In this document: piece after piece, positions 62,201-64,000 of the stretch | Layout: every line of letters starts with the position of its first letter | Position numbering within the stretch: the stretch's first letter is position 1 | Source of the DNA: Ifrita kowaldi | Lineage: Eukaryota > Chordata > Aves > Passeriformes > Cinclosomatidae | Length of the DNA: 64,000 nucleotides | Reading direction: 5' to 3' | Assembly (NCBI GenBank): GCA_013398055.1 | Contig: VZRS01002617.1 | Location: forward strand, 62,001 to 126,000 | Notes under the pieces: generated by a model | The model's database searches: none | What the model was told of the DNA's origin: nothing | What the model saw: the letters and a program-made list of their open reading frames with translations, nothing else | Translations under genes and position numbers: made by a program

Positions 62201-64000
62201 AAAGACAAATTTCTGTAATTCAGATTCTTCCTTAGGCAGTTGTATTTAATATCAAATATTCTCTTTTGAACAACTTTCTGGGATTAAGGGGTGTTGAACC
62301 CATCAGGCTGCTGTCACTACTCCTGTCTAGTGCGGATCACACAGGGAGACAAAACAATTGAAGCTGAGCAATGTGGTAGGACACTGGGCCTGGAGATGAA
62401 ATTTCTTATTGTGACTATTTTGGAATCCAGCATTTATATTTTAACGTGAAAATTACAAGTGAGTTTGAGATGCATAAAAAAATTTTCTGACTTCATAAAG
62501 TGTGTTGGTTAAAACTCTAGGTGTGTTGATGATTGCACTGTGCTATACACAACACTTGTGTCAAAAATAAACAGTTGTCATAAATTTTATACAACAGAAA
62601 AATGTACTTCTACCATTTGTTACTAAAGTAACTCTCTGCTTCTTTGTGTGTTTCTGTTGCTGAAAATTTCAGGCAAAGTGGTGAAAGTGAAATTAGGAGG
62701 AGACACGCAAAAATACCAAATTTCTGAGCTTTAGTTAATGAAAGCTTATGAGGTCGTTATGAGATATATTAACTGGGCATAATTGAGAGTATTGAGCAAA
62801 TATAGGTGAAAAATGTGTACAATGAGGTTTTAAAACCAATTTTTTCTTTGTGTTCGAAGTTGAAAGTGAGGGAAGATTTATAGCTACTCCTATAAAACAA
62901 ATAGATCTGTCATGTAGGTATAAAATTCTGCATTTAGCAACGTATATAACAATATCAAATTGTTTTACAGAGAAAAGAACTGAAACTAATATCTGAGAGA
63001 TCCTTTACTTACTTCTAACAAGATTACCATTTTTATAGCCTGTAAAAATTATTTCCATAATTGAAATAAAGATAGAACCTCTCTCATTTAAGGATCAAAT
63101 AGCTGCTGGCAACATGATAGAGGTTTTGTATATGTAGAAGAGGAGAAGGAATAGTTTAAAAGAAATTATTAGTAAAAGTCTCCCATATAGGCATGATTCT
63201 CTTATAATTGCATTTATATATTTGCATACTGTGTTATCAGTAACACACAGAGCTCTGAAACTAAAATATGCATGGGAAGAGAAAACATTATAAATTTTCT
63301 GTTAGGCACCAGAGTGAAATACATTAGATTTGGTCTTGAACTCCACAAAATTCGATCAGTGAGGATAATTCACTGGGATATATAGGTATTTCATATCTGT
63401 CTTTGTATTCAAGACCTGTACAGGGGAAACAAGTTTGTTATACCTCCAACCTCTATGATGATCCTGTGGGACTAGCAGGGTGTTTGGCACTGGAGTCATG
63501 TGCAGTAGGGATCCTTGCAACCAGGACCACTTCCTACGCACATGAAGTGTACACATGCACTGTGCACAGCAGAGACACAGGAAGGAAACCACGACAGCAG
63601 AGGCAAATCTGGTTTTGAGATGACTCAGAGGTGGGTTCTGATCCTCTAGCACATGCTATCCTGGAAACCCCGGGAGAAACCCGAGCTTCAGTTCACAAAT
63701 AGGATGAGTCATCTGGCCACAGACTTGCTCTGTATCATCCTCTTCTAGTGGGACCTTCATCTATAGATAAAAATACATCAGCAGCAGCACAAAAACTTTC
63801 TATTCCCACTCACAGGTGGCTATTACACTCTGTCCCAGCGACCACCCTGTTTGACGTATGAACAACTCACTACAACAACCCTGATTTTCTTTTCCCGTCC
63901 ACAGGAACATACAACAGAAACGATCATTTGTGGTTTACCTCATGCTTCTGTCATATACTGGGGAGGCACATGACATTTATCCCTCAAATTTATCACCTTA
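50296..64000. other. Long intergenic stretch, nothing recognised
   Basis: About 13.7 kb of AT-rich DNA with homopolymers (T17 near 58210, A18-20 near 58694) but no exon, CR1 end or LTR that I can name. The largest open frame (179 codons, 60243-60782, +) lies in a GC-richer block at about 60350-61100 and has no motif or codon pattern of a real protein. In mammals NME8 follows GPR141; I recognise none of its thioredoxin or NDPK exons here. Confidence 0.4.
58694..58713. repeat. Poly(A) homopolymer run
   Basis: About 18 consecutive A following acaatt. It could be the tail of an old retroposed sequence, but the upstream text shows no AATAAA and no recognisable body. Confidence 0.8.

Noticed and set aside
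1..64000. Search for tRNA, rRNA, CRISPR arrays, operons or bacterial mobile elements
   Set aside because: None found; the window is vertebrate genomic DNA.

Overview
This is eukaryotic, almost certainly avian (songbird-like) genomic DNA. The main evidence is many 5'-truncated CR1 LINE fragments with the avian CR1 3' end, endogenous-retrovirus LTRs of the ERVL and ERVK types common in songbird genomes, long gene-poor AT-rich stretches, and two intronless-coding GPCR genes of the GPR141 family. Species and chromosome cannot be read from the sequence. In mammals GPR141 lies between ELMO1 and NME8; I recognise no exon of either here.

Two real genes are seen, both on the + strand. GPR141 (22803-23747, 314 aa) and a diverged paralogue (43000-43869, 289 aa) lie about 19 kb apart. 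Each has its whole coding region in one exon that begins just after a good splice acceptor, so each should have upstream non-coding exon(s) that I cannot place. Both have His where class A receptors have the TM2 sodium-site Asp, and both have altered DRY, CWxP and NPxxY motifs. The paralogue stops right after TM7, with a poly(A) signal 56 nt later. They look like an old tandem duplication that has since diverged; their ligands are unknown.

Layout. 1-5.1 kb: nothing recognised. 5.1-5.5 kb: ERVK-like LTR (-). 6.25-7.55 kb: two CR1 copies, head to head. 9.9-10.2 kb: CR1 (+). 11.4-12.5 kb: long ERV LTR-type repeat (-) with internal tandem repeats and a CTT microsatellite. 12.5-19.7 kb: largely unannotatable AT-rich DNA. 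19.7 kb: short CR1. 22.8-23.7 kb: GPR141. 27.7-28.5 kb: CR1 (-). 32.6-33.3 kb: three CR1 3' ends in a row (-). 34.1-34.6 kb: ERVL-type LTR (+). 37.1-37.6 kb: CR1 (-). 39.6-40.5 kb: possible poly(A)-bearing retrocopy (-). 43.0-43.9 kb: GPR141 paralogue. 44.4 kb: CR1 stub beside a small palindrome. 46.2 kb: LTR scrap. 49.2-50.3 kb: ERVL-type LTR (-) that contains a 452-bp exact duplication around a single N, very probably an assembly error. 50.3-64 kb: nothing recognised.

No tRNA, rRNA, CRISPR or bacterial-type feature was seen. I found no convincing new biological system. The points most worth checking are the tail-less GPR141 paralogue and the artefactual duplication.
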